DNA from: a virus
Virus record (IMG/VR): IMGVR_UViG_3300017758_003260
Span: 1 to 20,528 of that record
Length of the DNA: 20,528 nt
Strand: one strand, 5' to 3'
Positions 1-6,633 of the stretch are shown here, one piece after another. The first letter of the stretch is position 1, and every line of letters begins with the position of its first letter. Below the pieces are notes generated by a model, which had not been told where the DNA came from, searched no databases, and was given only the letters and a program-made list of their open reading frames with translations. The translations under genes and the position numbers were made by a program.

Positions 1-1
1 C

Positions 2-220
2 AACCCACATCTAAAACAAGTAATACTTGACGCTCCCATGACCGTAGGTGGACATGGAGATAGAGTAAAAACAGATGATGGATTCAAAGAAGTCCTCAAT
101 AAAATTTCTTCTGCAAACCCAGGCTCACCTATGGACAGACATAGACAACGTGGAACCAAAGAAGTTAAGACTAAAGAAATAGTTAAAAAGCATCTAGACA
201 TTCAATCAAGAAAGAAGTAG
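2..220 (+). CDS. C-terminal fragment of an unidentified phage protein (5' cut by window edge)
   Basis: The reading frame is open from base 2 to the TAG at 218-220, and the in-frame ATG at 38 has no convincing ribosome-binding site before it. I therefore read this as the last 72 residues of a gene that begins outside the window. The tail contains the segment MTVGGHGDRVKTDDGF followed by a basic, Arg/Lys-rich end (DRHRQRG, then IVKKHLDIQSRKK). I do not recognise the family. It lies 9 bases upstream of a nuclease gene in the same orientation, so it probably belongs to the replication/recombination block of this T4-like phage, but that is only context. A separate 60-residue gene starting at base 38 is the alternative and seems less likely. 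Confidence 0.6.
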   Translation, partial: NPHLKQVILDAPMTVGGHGDRVKTDDGFKEVLNKISSANPGSPMDRHRQRGTKEVKTKEIVKKHLDIQSRKK

Positions 221-229
221 AATAGACTT

Positions 230-895
230 ATGAGTAAATTATTAGAACTGTGGGAACTAGAACATTTAGATTTAAAAACTGTTCAGAAGAATGGTAAAAG
301 ATTTTACACAGATGGAGAAGAATCATTTCACTATCCAAGTGTAACAACGGTTGTCGGTTTACTCAATAGAGAACATATCAAATTGTGGAGAGAACGAGTT
401 GGTGAAGAAGAGGCCAATCGTATTTCAACTGGTGCAGCCAAACGTGGTACATCATTCCACCAAGTCGTAGAAGACTATCTAAGGCAAGAAAAGGAAGTAG
501 TATTCCAAGACCTTATAGAAGAGAATAGATTCAGAGGAGTCCAACCAGTACTAGATGAAATAGTACCGATATGTTTAGAAGCACCTATGTTAAGTAACAA
601 GTTGCAAATGGCTGGACGAGTAGATTGCATTGGAATATTTGAAGATGCATTATCTATTATAGATTTTAAGACATCTTCTTCATTCAAAGAAGATTATATG
701 GCTAAACCTTGGTTCTTACAGATGACTGCATATGCAATCATGGTAGAAGAACTAACAGGAACACCCATTGAAGAAATTACTGCAATAGTAAGTCTTGAAA
801 ATGGTAACTTTCAATTATTTTCTGCAGACCCATGCGAATATGTTGACGAGTTGTATAAATTGAGAGAACAGTATTCAAACTTACATGGAGTATAA
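230..895 (+). CDS. PD-(D/E)XK-family exonuclease
   Basis: The 221-residue protein has the layout of the PD-(D/E)XK exonucleases common in T4-like marine phages (MGME1/Cas4/RecB-like fold). Visible motifs are GTSFHQVVEDYL around residues 73-84 (the conserved His of the N-terminal helix), GRVDCIG at 129-135 supplying the metal-binding Asp132, IIDFKTS at 143-149 supplying Asp145 and catalytic Lys147, and QMTAYA at 164-169, the downstream Gln/Tyr helix. Family members degrade single-stranded or flapped DNA ends in recombination and genome processing. It is followed two bases later by gp33 and sits in the replication block with gp59 and gp32, which fits a role in recombination-dependent replication. 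The ATG at 230 is the first start after the upstream stop; its Shine-Dalgarno sequence is weak. Exact substrate is unknown. Confidence 0.82.
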   Translation: MSKLLELWELEHLDLKTVQKNGKRFYTDGEESFHYPSVTTVVGLLNREHIKLWRERVGEEEANRISTGAAKRGTSFHQVVEDYLRQEKEVVFQDLIEENRFRGVQPVLDEIVPICLEAPMLSNKLQMAGRVDCIGIFEDALSIIDFKTSSSFKEDYMAKPWFLQMTAYAIMVEELTGTPIEEITAIVSLENGNFQLFSADPCEYVDELYKLREQYSNLHGV

Positions 896-897
896 AT

Positions 898-1134
898 GTG
901 ATTAGTAAAAAAGAATTTACAGAACAAGTTGAAAAACTATTGATAGGTGGTAAAACGGATGTTATGGGAGCAATCATAAAAGTTTGTGATGATAACAAAG
1001 TAGAACCCGAATCAGCAAAGAGGTTAATATCCCAACCTCTCAAAGAAAAGCTAGAAGCGGAAGCAACTGGTTTGAAAATGATAAACAGGGGTTCATCAGC
1101 ACAAGGAACCATTACAGGTTTCTTTAACAAGTAG
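898..1134 (+). CDS. gp33: Late promoter transcription accessory protein (gp33-like), GTG start
   Basis: A 78-residue protein matching the short gp33 form of marine T4-like phages: an N-terminal helix (KKEFTEQVEKLL), a middle acidic segment ending in VEPESAKRLI, then SQPLKEKLEAEATGL and a short tail. In T4, gp33 binds the beta-flap of host RNA polymerase and the sliding clamp. It is the co-activator that, with the sigma-like gp55, lets clamp-loaded DNA activate TATAAATA late promoters. T4 gp33 is 112 residues, so this is a compact version. The start is GTG at 898: GGAG at 887-890 is spaced 7 bases from it, whereas the overlapping ATG at 896 is followed at once by a stop. Late-promoter motifs elsewhere in the window are its expected targets. 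The gene order gp33-x-gp59-x-gp32 supports the call; sequence similarity at this length is only moderate. Confidence 0.68.
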   Translation: MISKKEFTEQVEKLLIGGKTDVMGAIIKVCDDNKVEPESAKRLISQPLKEKLEAEATGLKMINRGSSAQGTITGFFNK

Positions 1135-1140
1135 GTAATT

Positions 1141-1449
1141 ATGAAAAAAGGTGATATCGTCACAGTAGTGGCAATCAGTGGAGAGTATGTTGGAACATTT
1201 GACAGTCAGTTAGATACAACCATTACATTAACTCAACCAAAAATGATAGTATCCAATCCCGAAGGTGGAATGGGTTTTGCTAGAGGTGTGGCTGTAACTG
1301 GAGACGAAAATCCAGCAGTCATTACATTTAATAATTATGTTTTTGCAACCGAATCTAACGAAGGTGTTCAAAATGCATATCTTATTGCAACAGGACAAAA
1401 AGAAGCTCCAAGAGTTGAAGTCCCAGCAGAGAAAAAGATTATTACTTGA
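1141..1449 (+). CDS. Conserved small hypothetical protein of T4-like marine phages
   Basis: A 102-residue protein beginning MKKGDIVTVVAISGEYVGTF. Its alternating hydrophobic pattern suggests a small, mostly beta-strand fold, reminiscent of an Sm-like or OB-type barrel in the first 75 residues. A charged tail (EAPRVEVPAEKKIIT) follows. I do not see catalytic motifs, a signal peptide or membrane segments. It has an AGGT-type ribosome-binding site just before ATG 1141, and its stop overlaps the start of the gp59 gene by one base, so the two are translationally coupled. Proteins of this type sit in the same place in T4-like cyanophage genomes, from memory, but no function is known to me. A nucleic-acid-binding role is only a guess from fold impression and neighbours. 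Confidence 0.65.
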   Translation: MKKGDIVTVVAISGEYVGTFDSQLDTTITLTQPKMIVSNPEGGMGFARGVAVTGDENPAVITFNNYVFATESNEGVQNAYLIATGQKEAPRVEVPAEKKIIT

Positions 1450-2042
1450 TGACTTCTAGAGAAGGCTATGATGCATACACGTTATACCTTGGGATAAAGT
1501 TACATTTTCATTCCAAGGATTATGACTTCGTTAAGTATAACGGAAAAGTGAAGTCAGACATCAAGTCATTTCTTAAACGTAAAGATAAATACCATTTTGG
1601 TAAACTGTACCGAACATATAAACAAGAATTACAAGATTTCTATATTGCAAATCTATCATATAAAGATTTCTGGGCGGGTGACCTTCTAGATAAAGAATGT
1701 GATAAGAGATATCGTGAATGGAAGAAACGTAATCAGAAATTAGGTTATATGTTTGAAACAGAAGTGAATGACTTGATACGAAAGTTCAAGATTCAGACAC
1801 AACTTAAAGTAGTCGACGGTCAACACCCTAGATTACTTAAAGCTTACATGAGTAAGGATGTAAGTTTAGAAACCATTTGCATCATGGATGAAATAATTGG
1901 TTTCACTAAAGATTGGGAAGCACTTATCTCAGAGAAGGTAGTGTATCCCGACTTACACATTAGAATTAACAAGTACAAGTCATTCATATCATATGACCAA
2001 CAGAAATACAAAAAGAAGCTTCTAGAAATATGCTCTACTTAA
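1449..2042 (+). CDS. gp59: DNA helicase loader (gp59)
   Basis: The 197-residue product resembles T4 gp59 (217 residues). In T4, gp59 loads the replicative helicase gp41 onto gp32-coated single-stranded DNA at forks and recombination intermediates. Recognisable features are the N-terminal GYDAYTLYLGIKLHF, then YDFVKYNGKVK around residues 25-35, which is the most family-typical stretch. A middle FYIANL...FWAGDLL and a Lys/Arg-rich all-helical C-terminal half follow. I chose ATG 1449, which shares its first base with the preceding gene's TGA, over the in-frame TTG at 1446. The gene overlaps the next one by 13 bases. Its partner gp32 lies two genes downstream. Confidence 0.85.
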   Translation: MTSREGYDAYTLYLGIKLHFHSKDYDFVKYNGKVKSDIKSFLKRKDKYHFGKLYRTYKQELQDFYIANLSYKDFWAGDLLDKECDKRYREWKKRNQKLGYMFETEVNDLIRKFKIQTQLKVVDGQHPRLLKAYMSKDVSLETICIMDEIIGFTKDWEALISEKVVYPDLHIRINKYKSFISYDQQKYKKKLLEICST

Positions 2043-2761
2043 TAGGGAATGGCCCTAGTCAGAAGAATGTAGACTGGGAAGAATTCAAAGATAAAGAGTG
2101 GTGGGGTTTTAATGCAGTATCAAATAATATTGTTAAACCCGACTTACTATTTGCAATTGATATAGAAGTTCAAGCAAAAATTGTAGACGAAGAATACTAT
2201 AAAACAAACAAAGTTGCATTTGCCGAGTTCGAGACCGTCCCGATTGAAATGTGGGATATGATGAAGATGGGTATTGGTGAATATGATAACTTCTATGAGA
2301 TTAGGAAGGACGGAGATACGGAGTTTTCAGTCCAAGGAAGTTACGACGGAAAGGAATGTTTCTTTATAGGTATTAGCGGGGACTATGGGAATAACATAGT
2401 TATGTATAATAATCCTAAGCTTAAGAATCTATTTGGTGGAATGAGTGCATTAGGATATGCAATCGAAAACGGTTACAAAGACATATGTCTAATAGGATTC
2501 GATGCACTTGAACATAATGACCCCAGTAATATATTTGCTGAGTCTGGCTTGTATAAATACAAGGTTGTTTATACAGAAGACGATAGAGTCTTCCATACTC
2601 AACAACAACAGTTTCTTGCTCTATTAAAGGAGTATGAAAACATTAATGTCTATTGGAAAAAGCCTCTTGAAGGTTTTGTGAAAGTAGAGTATAATGAACT
2701 TAACTATGAAAATAGTGAAAAGTGGATACTTGGGGTGGGACACCCATCTGAAGTATCTTGA
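2030..2761 (+). CDS. GT42 sialyltransferase-like / DUF115-like Rossmann protein
   Basis: A 243-residue protein that opens with LYLIGNGPSQKNVDW. The IGNGPS loop at residues 5-10 is the nucleotide-sugar binding signature shared by GT42 sialyltransferases (Campylobacter Cst-II type) and the DUF115/MAF proteins of flagellin glycosylation. FNAVSNNIVKPDLLFAID (27-44) resembles the segment that follows in those families. GGMSALGYAIENGYKDICLIGFD (136-158, split here as GGMSALGYAIENG and YKDICLIGFD) matches their second Rossmann half. His189 in a VFHTQQQQF helix and YENINVYW (202-209) follow. Known members transfer or handle sialic-acid-type sugars; the acceptor here cannot be read. It is tucked between gp59 and gp32, overlapping gp59 by 13 bases, an unexpected neighbourhood for a glycosyltransferase. 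It might instead be a degenerate binding protein. Confidence 0.6.
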   Translation: MLYLIGNGPSQKNVDWEEFKDKEWWGFNAVSNNIVKPDLLFAIDIEVQAKIVDEEYYKTNKVAFAEFETVPIEMWDMMKMGIGEYDNFYEIRKDGDTEFSVQGSYDGKECFFIGISGDYGNNIVMYNNPKLKNLFGGMSALGYAIENGYKDICLIGFDALEHNDPSNIFAESGLYKYKVVYTEDDRVFHTQQQQFLALLKEYENINVYWKKPLEGFVKVEYNELNYENSEKWILGVGHPSEVS

Positions 2762-2787
2762 TAATATGCGATAAAATGCGATACAAT
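2758..2787 (+). promoter_or_regulatory. Candidate sigma70-type promoter for gp32
   Basis: TTGATA at 2758-2763 and TACAAT at 2782-2787 are separated by 18 bases, each one mismatch from the bacterial consensus. Transcription would begin near 2793-2795, a few bases before the AGGAG at 2799-2803 that precedes the gp32 ATG. The -35 overlaps the end of the upstream gene. gp32 is needed in quantity early in infection, so a dedicated host-type promoter is reasonable. AT-rich sequence gives chance matches, so this stays tentative. Confidence 0.4.
2766..2785 (+). repeat. Two tandem 10-bp repeats in the gp32 leader
   Basis: ATGCGATAAA is followed directly by ATGCGATACA, so the 8-mer ATGCGATA recurs with a 10-bp period, about one helical turn. 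It lies between the candidate -35 and -10 elements of the gp32 promoter. The spacing is what one would expect of a repeated protein-binding site, but two copies are little evidence. Confidence 0.45.
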
Positions 2788-2809
2788 TGTAATAAAATAG
2801 GAGAATACA

Positions 2810-3709
2810 ATGTCAAGTAGTTTAGATAAACTAAGAGCTGCAATGGAATCAGCTTCCCCAACAGGCGGAGAAAAAAAATCCTACTCAGACGACACTATGT
2901 GGAAACCCGAACTCGATAAGAGTGGTAACGGTTACGCTGTAGTTCGTTTCTTACCTACCCCCGAGGGTGAAGAGATGCCATGGGTATCATACTTCGACCA
3001 CGGTTTCCAAGGGCCAGGTGGATGGTATATTGAGAAGTCTTTAACGACTCTTAATAAACAAGACCCTGTGTCTGAATACAATACTCAGTTATGGAATACT
3101 GGTGTTGAGGCAAACAAAGACCAAGCACGTAAACAGAAAAGACGTTTACATTATGTGTCTAACATCCTTGTTATCTCAGACCCTAAAAATCCTGCTAACG
3201 AAGGTAAAGTGTTTAAGTACAGATATGGTAAAAAAATCTTTGAAGCACTCAAGGAAGCAATCTCACCAGCATTTGAAGATGAGAAAGCAATCAATCCTTT
3301 TGACCTCAGAGACGAAGGTGCCAACTTCAAGATTAAAATCAGAAAAGTTGACGGATACTGGAACTATGATAAATCAGAGTTCGATTCACAAGCACCTTTA
3401 TTTGATGATGAGCAAAAGCTTGTAGATGTGGTAAACAACCTACATAGCTTAAGTGGAATTATTGCACCAAGTGAGTTTAAATCTTACGAAGAGTTAAAAG
3501 AGAAACTCGATAGAGTTCTTGGATTAACAGGTGCAGTAACTAACTCTACAGCTGAGTCAGTTGCAGATGATATGGAAGAACTTCCATGGTCAGATGTTAA
3601 CACGTCTCCAGTTGCAGAAGAACCTGTAGTTGCATCAGCAGAATCTGCTCCCCAAGTGGAAGAAGATGATGCGATGGACTACTTTAAGAAACTGGCTGCT
3701 GATAGTTAG
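2810..3709 (+). CDS. gp32: Single-stranded DNA-binding protein (gp32), zinc ligands lost
   Basis: A 299-residue homologue of T4 gp32 (301 residues), which coats single-stranded DNA in replication, recombination and repair. The core matches well: MWKPELDKSGNGYAVVRFLP (30-49), DHGF (63-66), GGWYIE (70-75), then VSNILVISDPKNPANEGKVF (116-135) with KYRYGKKI after it, and EGANFKIKI (169-177). An acidic C-terminal tail (from about 255, ending EEDDAMDYFKKLAADS) is the partner-binding arm. In T4 a zinc ion is held by His64, Cys77, Cys87 and Cys90; here His64 remains but the three cysteine positions are Ser76, Asp85 and Ser88, and the whole protein lacks cysteine. Start ATG 2810 has AGGAG seven bases upstream. 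The helicase loader gp59, its T4 partner, is encoded just upstream. Confidence 0.93.
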   Translation: MSSSLDKLRAAMESASPTGGEKKSYSDDTMWKPELDKSGNGYAVVRFLPTPEGEEMPWVSYFDHGFQGPGGWYIEKSLTTLNKQDPVSEYNTQLWNTGVEANKDQARKQKRRLHYVSNILVISDPKNPANEGKVFKYRYGKKIFEALKEAISPAFEDEKAINPFDLRDEGANFKIKIRKVDGYWNYDKSEFDSQAPLFDDEQKLVDVVNNLHSLSGIIAPSEFKSYEELKEKLDRVLGLTGAVTNSTAESVADDMEELPWSDVNTSPVAEEPVVASAESAPQVEEDDAMDYFKKLAADS

Positions 3710-3731
3710 TAGTTGAGTTTCTTACAATGGG

Positions 3732-3888
3732 GTAGTCGTGTTTATTCAAAATGTGTCCTTGAAAATAAGACGACTACACACTGAGACCGTGGAAAATGAT
3801 TGGGGGTACTCAGTAAGGGAAAGGTCAATAGCATATAGCGGATTGGTCGGTGAAGAACGGGTTGCTGTAAAGCGTGGGGTGACTTCAC
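3732..3888 (+). ncRNA. Structured non-coding stretch between gp32 and bS21 (possible bS21 leader)
   Basis: The 197 bases between gp32 and bS21 hold no plausible plus-strand reading frame. They are about 50% GC over 3771-3890, well above the surrounding genes. Three hairpins can be drawn by eye. P1 pairs GTAGTCGT 3732-3739 with ACGACTAC 3770-3777 and continues inside as TTA/TAA and TTCAA 3745-3749 with TTGAA 3759-3763. P2 pairs ACTGAG 3780-3785 with CTCAGT 3809-3814, extended by ACC/GGT past a bulged A. P3 pairs GTGAAG 3850-3855 with CTTCAC 3883-3888 and encloses GCT-GTAA-AGC, a GNRA-capped mini-stem at 3864-3873. P3 ends 18 bases before the bS21 start. No U-tract follows, so these are not ordinary terminators. 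Function is unknown; a cis-acting leader for bS21 or an independent small RNA are both possible. Confidence 0.5.
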
Positions 3889-3906
3889 ATCTATTAGAGA
3901 ATAATT

Positions 3907-4152
3907 ATGCCTAGTGTAACACCTAAAATAAATCCAAAGAATCGGAACGTAGAAGGGTTCGACCAACTACTTCGCAGATTCAAAAAGGATTGTGAGAAAG
4001 CAGGTATAGTTCAAGAATGTCGTGATAGAAAGTATCACATCAAACCTAATACAATTAGGAATCAAAGAAACCAAGACTTGAAGAGACGTAAGAAGTTAGA
4101 TGCAAAAAGAGCATCAATGGGACGACGTGGATTTAGAGGGCCGTTAGGTTGA
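3907..4152 (+). CDS. rpsU: Ribosomal protein bS21, phage-encoded
   Basis: An 81-residue protein whose core is bS21: [19 protein letters not shown] (residues 18-36), then a short run to Arg-Lys-Tyr, [20 protein letters not shown] and KLDAKRA. E. coli bS21 (71 residues) has the same pattern FDxxLRRFKxxCEKAGxxxExRxRxxxxKPxxxR. bS21 sits on the 30S platform beside the anti-Shine-Dalgarno end of 16S rRNA and aids initiation. A viral copy may therefore be built into host ribosomes and bias translation toward phage messages (inference). Viral bS21 genes are known, including in the SAR11 phage HTVC008M. The N-terminus is about 10 residues longer than in E. coli and ends [10 protein letters not shown]. 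The ribosome-binding site is weak (AGAG at 3896-3899). The structured stretch immediately upstream may control it. Confidence 0.93.
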   Translation: MPSVTPKINPKNRNVEGFDQLLRRFKKDCEKAGIVQECRDRKYHIKPNTIRNQRNQDLKRRKKLDAKRASMGRRGFRGPLG

Positions 4153-4156
4153 TGAC

Positions 4157-4378
4157 ATGGCAAAACAATGGCACGGTGGCAAGGGTTCACAACGTAGGAA
4201 TTCTAACGAGAAATTATACTCAGATAACTGGGATACTATCTTTGGTAAAAAAACTGAAGTAAAGGTTAGAAAGGTTACACCTTCACATGGACTTACTCAA
4301 GTTCAAAAAGATAAAACAAAATATAACAGAAAGGCAATGACTAAAGCAGATATGCTTAAAGGGCCTGAATTAATTTAG
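4157..4378 (+). CDS. Small basic hypothetical protein
   Basis: A 73-residue Lys/Arg-rich protein beginning MAKQWHGGKGSQRRNSNEKL, followed by YSDNWDTIFGKK and a C-terminal part rich in Lys, Thr and Gln. The HGGKGSxRR...NWDxIFGKK pattern is one I associate with small conserved proteins of T4-like and other marine phages, without a known function. It follows bS21 by four bases and shares its transcript; TTAGG upstream may serve as ribosome-binding site. Its stop at 4376-4378 overlaps the end of the convergent tape-measure gene by nine bases. No domain, signal peptide or membrane segment is visible. A nucleic-acid-binding role would suit the charge but is not shown. Confidence 0.7.
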   Translation: MAKQWHGGKGSQRRNSNEKLYSDNWDTIFGKKTEVKVRKVTPSHGLTQVQKDKTKYNRKAMTKADMLKGPELI

Positions 4379-6622
4379 ATTTACAGCTGCAGTTCTTCCA
4401 ATTGTAGAATCAGTTGGTCTAGGATTAGGTGATTGTGAGAATGCATTATTAGTTACATTGTTATTAGTGTTTTGTTGTGCAACTGCAGTGTTGTTTTGTG
4501 TTCCACCATCCATTGCAGCTTTAGATGCTTCTCTTTGTTCTTTTAATTCTTCACCAGTCATAGGAGTACCTTCAAGACCTATATTCCTTGAATCAAGTTC
4601 TGCCTTAACTAGTGCCATGTCTTCTTCAGATAAATCATTGTGTGAAACAATGGCCATTAAGTCTTTAGTTGGAGCGCCAGATATCATAGATGCATCTACA
4701 GTAGATTTACCTATTCTGTTTTTATCGTAGAGACCACTCTCTTCTGCAGAAGCAGTATCACCCCCTAACATGTCTTTTGCCCAATCGGGTAATAGTGAAT
4801 TAACAAATCCTGCTATACCATCGAAGATTGCTCTAAATGGTGCTAAGAATAAATCAAAGACTCCACCTATTATCTTCATTAGACCATCAAAAATACCACC
4901 AAAATCACCACTGAATGCAGCGCTAAACATATCGATGAATCCACCGAAGATGTCTGTTATGGCTCCCCATATATTGCTGAAGACATCCATAATAACATTG
5001 ACTATACCACTAATGGTATCAAATACAAAACCAAATACTGTAGATAAAGTCTCACCTATGATAGGGAACTTATTAAATACTGCAACTACAGCTCCAACGA
5101 GTAAAGCAACTCCAACTGCAATTAATAATCCCATTGCAATGAATGGTAAGGATGCAACAATCATTGAACCCACAAACATAGTGGTTGCAACAACGAATCC
5201 TAATACAGCAGGAACAAACTTTAATGCAGATTTAAGAAATGACCATGAAGATGCAGCGAAAGACGCCACCCCAGCTTTCATATTTTCTCCACTACTGAAG
5301 AACTGGCCAACTGATTTCCCAAATCCAATAACCGTATTGCCTACCTTATTAACACTCTCACCATAGAAATTTAATGCATCTCCAAATCCACCAGTAATTT
5401 TAGCAAACATAGAACCTTCACCAAACACTAAGCCTCTAAAGTTTTCAGCATGACCTTTCATCTGTGAGAAATTTTCTTCCATCATCTCACCAGCTTCTGC
5501 TTGTTTGTCTGTATCACCAAACGAAAATGAACTTCTAAGAGAATTTTTAATTCCATTTAACATATCAGATATTGCACCAGCTGCTTCTATTGGAACAGAA
5601 TCACTTTTGTATGTAGATAGGAACTCAGCTGATTTATCTTGGGGTGATTTCTCCATGCCCGGCAATGTTTCTTGGAGAGGTCTTCGTTCTTCACTTTCAG
5701 TAGGTGTTACATTTGCAACAATGCTTGCTCCTTTAGCAAATGTCTTGGTTGCAACATCAAATTGCTTTTTGATGTTTTGTGGACTTACTGTATCAAGGAC
5801 ACCACCGATTCCATCTTTGATGCCTTTAAAGAAACTGCCTGCTTTCTTACCTAATGGGGTTGCAAAATCAACAACCGATGATTCAATAATATCTTCTGAT
5901 GATGTAGCTGCATTGGGGTTAACAGGGCCAACAAAATCTTCACCCATGCCAGTGATACCACTAGGTACTGTACCTGGCGCTCCCCCTGTTCTAGTAATTT
6001 TTATTTTTCTATCAAAGACTTTTAAGTGGTCTGTTAATAGTACAACAGTCTCACCTAGACTTCCTAAGAAACTTATTAAACCAACACCTAAACTAACAAT
6101 CCCTTTAAAGAAATTAGTTAGTTTATTAGAACTACCACTTAAGTCTACTAGACCAAATGTCAAACCTTCAATACCTTTAACCATATCATCAATGCCAGAA
6201 GACATTCCGTCTATACCAGTATTCATACTACCTTGAGATTTAAGGTTTTCGATGTGGTCTTTCTCTAAGTCGTTACCTTCACTTAATGATTTTTTAAACT
6301 TATCAAAATCGTCAACCAATTCTTTAGTTGCATCATTTCTTCTATTGTCTAGTTTGTATAATTCTATGTCTCGTTGAGTTTGATTATTTGCGTGTTTTTG
6401 CATAATCTTCTCACGAGACTTATCGAATTTTTCTTGTTGTGCTTCGACCTTTTCTTGATGTGTTTCTTGCCTACGAGCGAGTCTTTCTTGAGACTCTTTC
6501 ATTCTTTCGTTTGCTTTAATTATTTCAGCAGACTGCTTGAAAGCAAGACCAGTTGTTACCCTGTTCAAGCTTCCAATTAAACCTTCTGTAAAATTCTTTA
6601 TATCTGCGTTGGTCTCAGCCAT
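4370..6622 (-). CDS. Tail tape-measure protein candidate
   Basis: A 750-residue protein with tape-measure architecture. Residues 30-125 are a strongly charged coiled coil (SAEIIKANERMKESQERLAR onward). Residues 150-200 contain a short hydrophobic helix region. Residues 255-460 are low-complexity and helical with many Gly/Ser/Phe. Residues 465-515 form a long hydrophobic segment (ALKFVPAVLGFVVATTMF...), followed by repeated amphipathic GxxxxxFxxxxG units to about 610. The C-terminus is Asn/Gln-rich (AVAQQNTNNNVTNN). T4 gp29 is 590 residues; if the helical model held throughout, 750 residues would span roughly 110 nm. It is the last gene of the minus-strand operon, after gp26/gp51-like and a membrane protein, matching the usual chaperone-then-tape-measure order. 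I cannot align it to gp29 by eye, so another large tail or ejection protein remains possible. Confidence 0.65.
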   Translation of the reverse strand: MAETNADIKNFTEGLIGSLNRVTTGLAFKQSAEIIKANERMKESQERLARRQETHQEKVEAQQEKFDKSREKIMQKHANNQTQRDIELYKLDNRRNDATKELVDDFDKFKKSLSEGNDLEKDHIENLKSQGSMNTGIDGMSSGIDDMVKGIEGLTFGLVDLSGSSNKLTNFFKGIVSLGVGLISFLGSLGETVVLLTDHLKVFDRKIKITRTGGAPGTVPSGITGMGEDFVGPVNPNAATSSEDIIESSVVDFATPLGKKAGSFFKGIKDGIGGVLDTVSPQNIKKQFDVATKTFAKGASIVANVTPTESEERRPLQETLPGMEKSPQDKSAEFLSTYKSDSVPIEAAGAISDMLNGIKNSLRSSFSFGDTDKQAEAGEMMEENFSQMKGHAENFRGLVFGEGSMFAKITGGFGDALNFYGESVNKVGNTVIGFGKSVGQFFSSGENMKAGVASFAASSWSFLKSALKFVPAVLGFVVATTMFVGSMIVASLPFIAMGLLIAVGVALLVGAVVAVFNKFPIIGETLSTVFGFVFDTISGIVNVIMDVFSNIWGAITDIFGGFIDMFSAAFSGDFGGIFDGLMKIIGGVFDLFLAPFRAIFDGIAGFVNSLLPDWAKDMLGGDTASAEESGLYDKNRIGKSTVDASMISGAPTKDLMAIVSHNDLSEEDMALVKAELDSRNIGLEGTPMTGEELKEQREASKAAMDGGTQNNTAVAQQNTNNNVTNNAFSQSPNPRPTDSTIGRTAAVNLN

Positions 6623-6633
6623 TTATGATTTTC

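Noticed and set aside
1446-1448. TTG start for gp59
   Set aside because: The adjacent in-frame ATG at 1449 forms a standard ATGA stop-start overlap and is the simpler choice.
2552-2559. TATAAATA inside the GT42-like gene
   Set aside because: It encodes in-frame residues (LYKYK), lies 250 bases from the next start, and AT-rich coding sequence gives such matches; a late promoter for gp32 cannot be excluded but is unsupported.
3732-3777. P1 hairpin as a terminator for gp32
   Set aside because: It is followed by CACTGAG rather than a T run, so it does not look like an intrinsic terminator.
3771-3890. A tRNA gene in the GC-rich gap
   Set aside because: No T-loop GTTCGAA-like sequence, no acceptor stem pairing at the right distance and no CCA-adjacent layout were found.
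3742-3966. Minus-strand 74-codon ORF over the gp32-bS21 gap
   Set aside because: It runs antisense into the start of bS21, has no family resemblance or ribosome-binding site, and the region is better explained as structured RNA.
4770-5366. Plus-strand 198-codon ORF opposite the tape-measure candidate
   Set aside because: Low-complexity shadow (Pro/Asn/Thr/Ile-rich) of the minus-strand hydrophobic region; no ribosome-binding site or family match.
5505-6236. Plus-strand 243-codon ORF opposite the tape-measure candidate
   Set aside because: Complement of the real gene, without plausible domain content; the minus-strand product has coiled-coil and tape-measure character.
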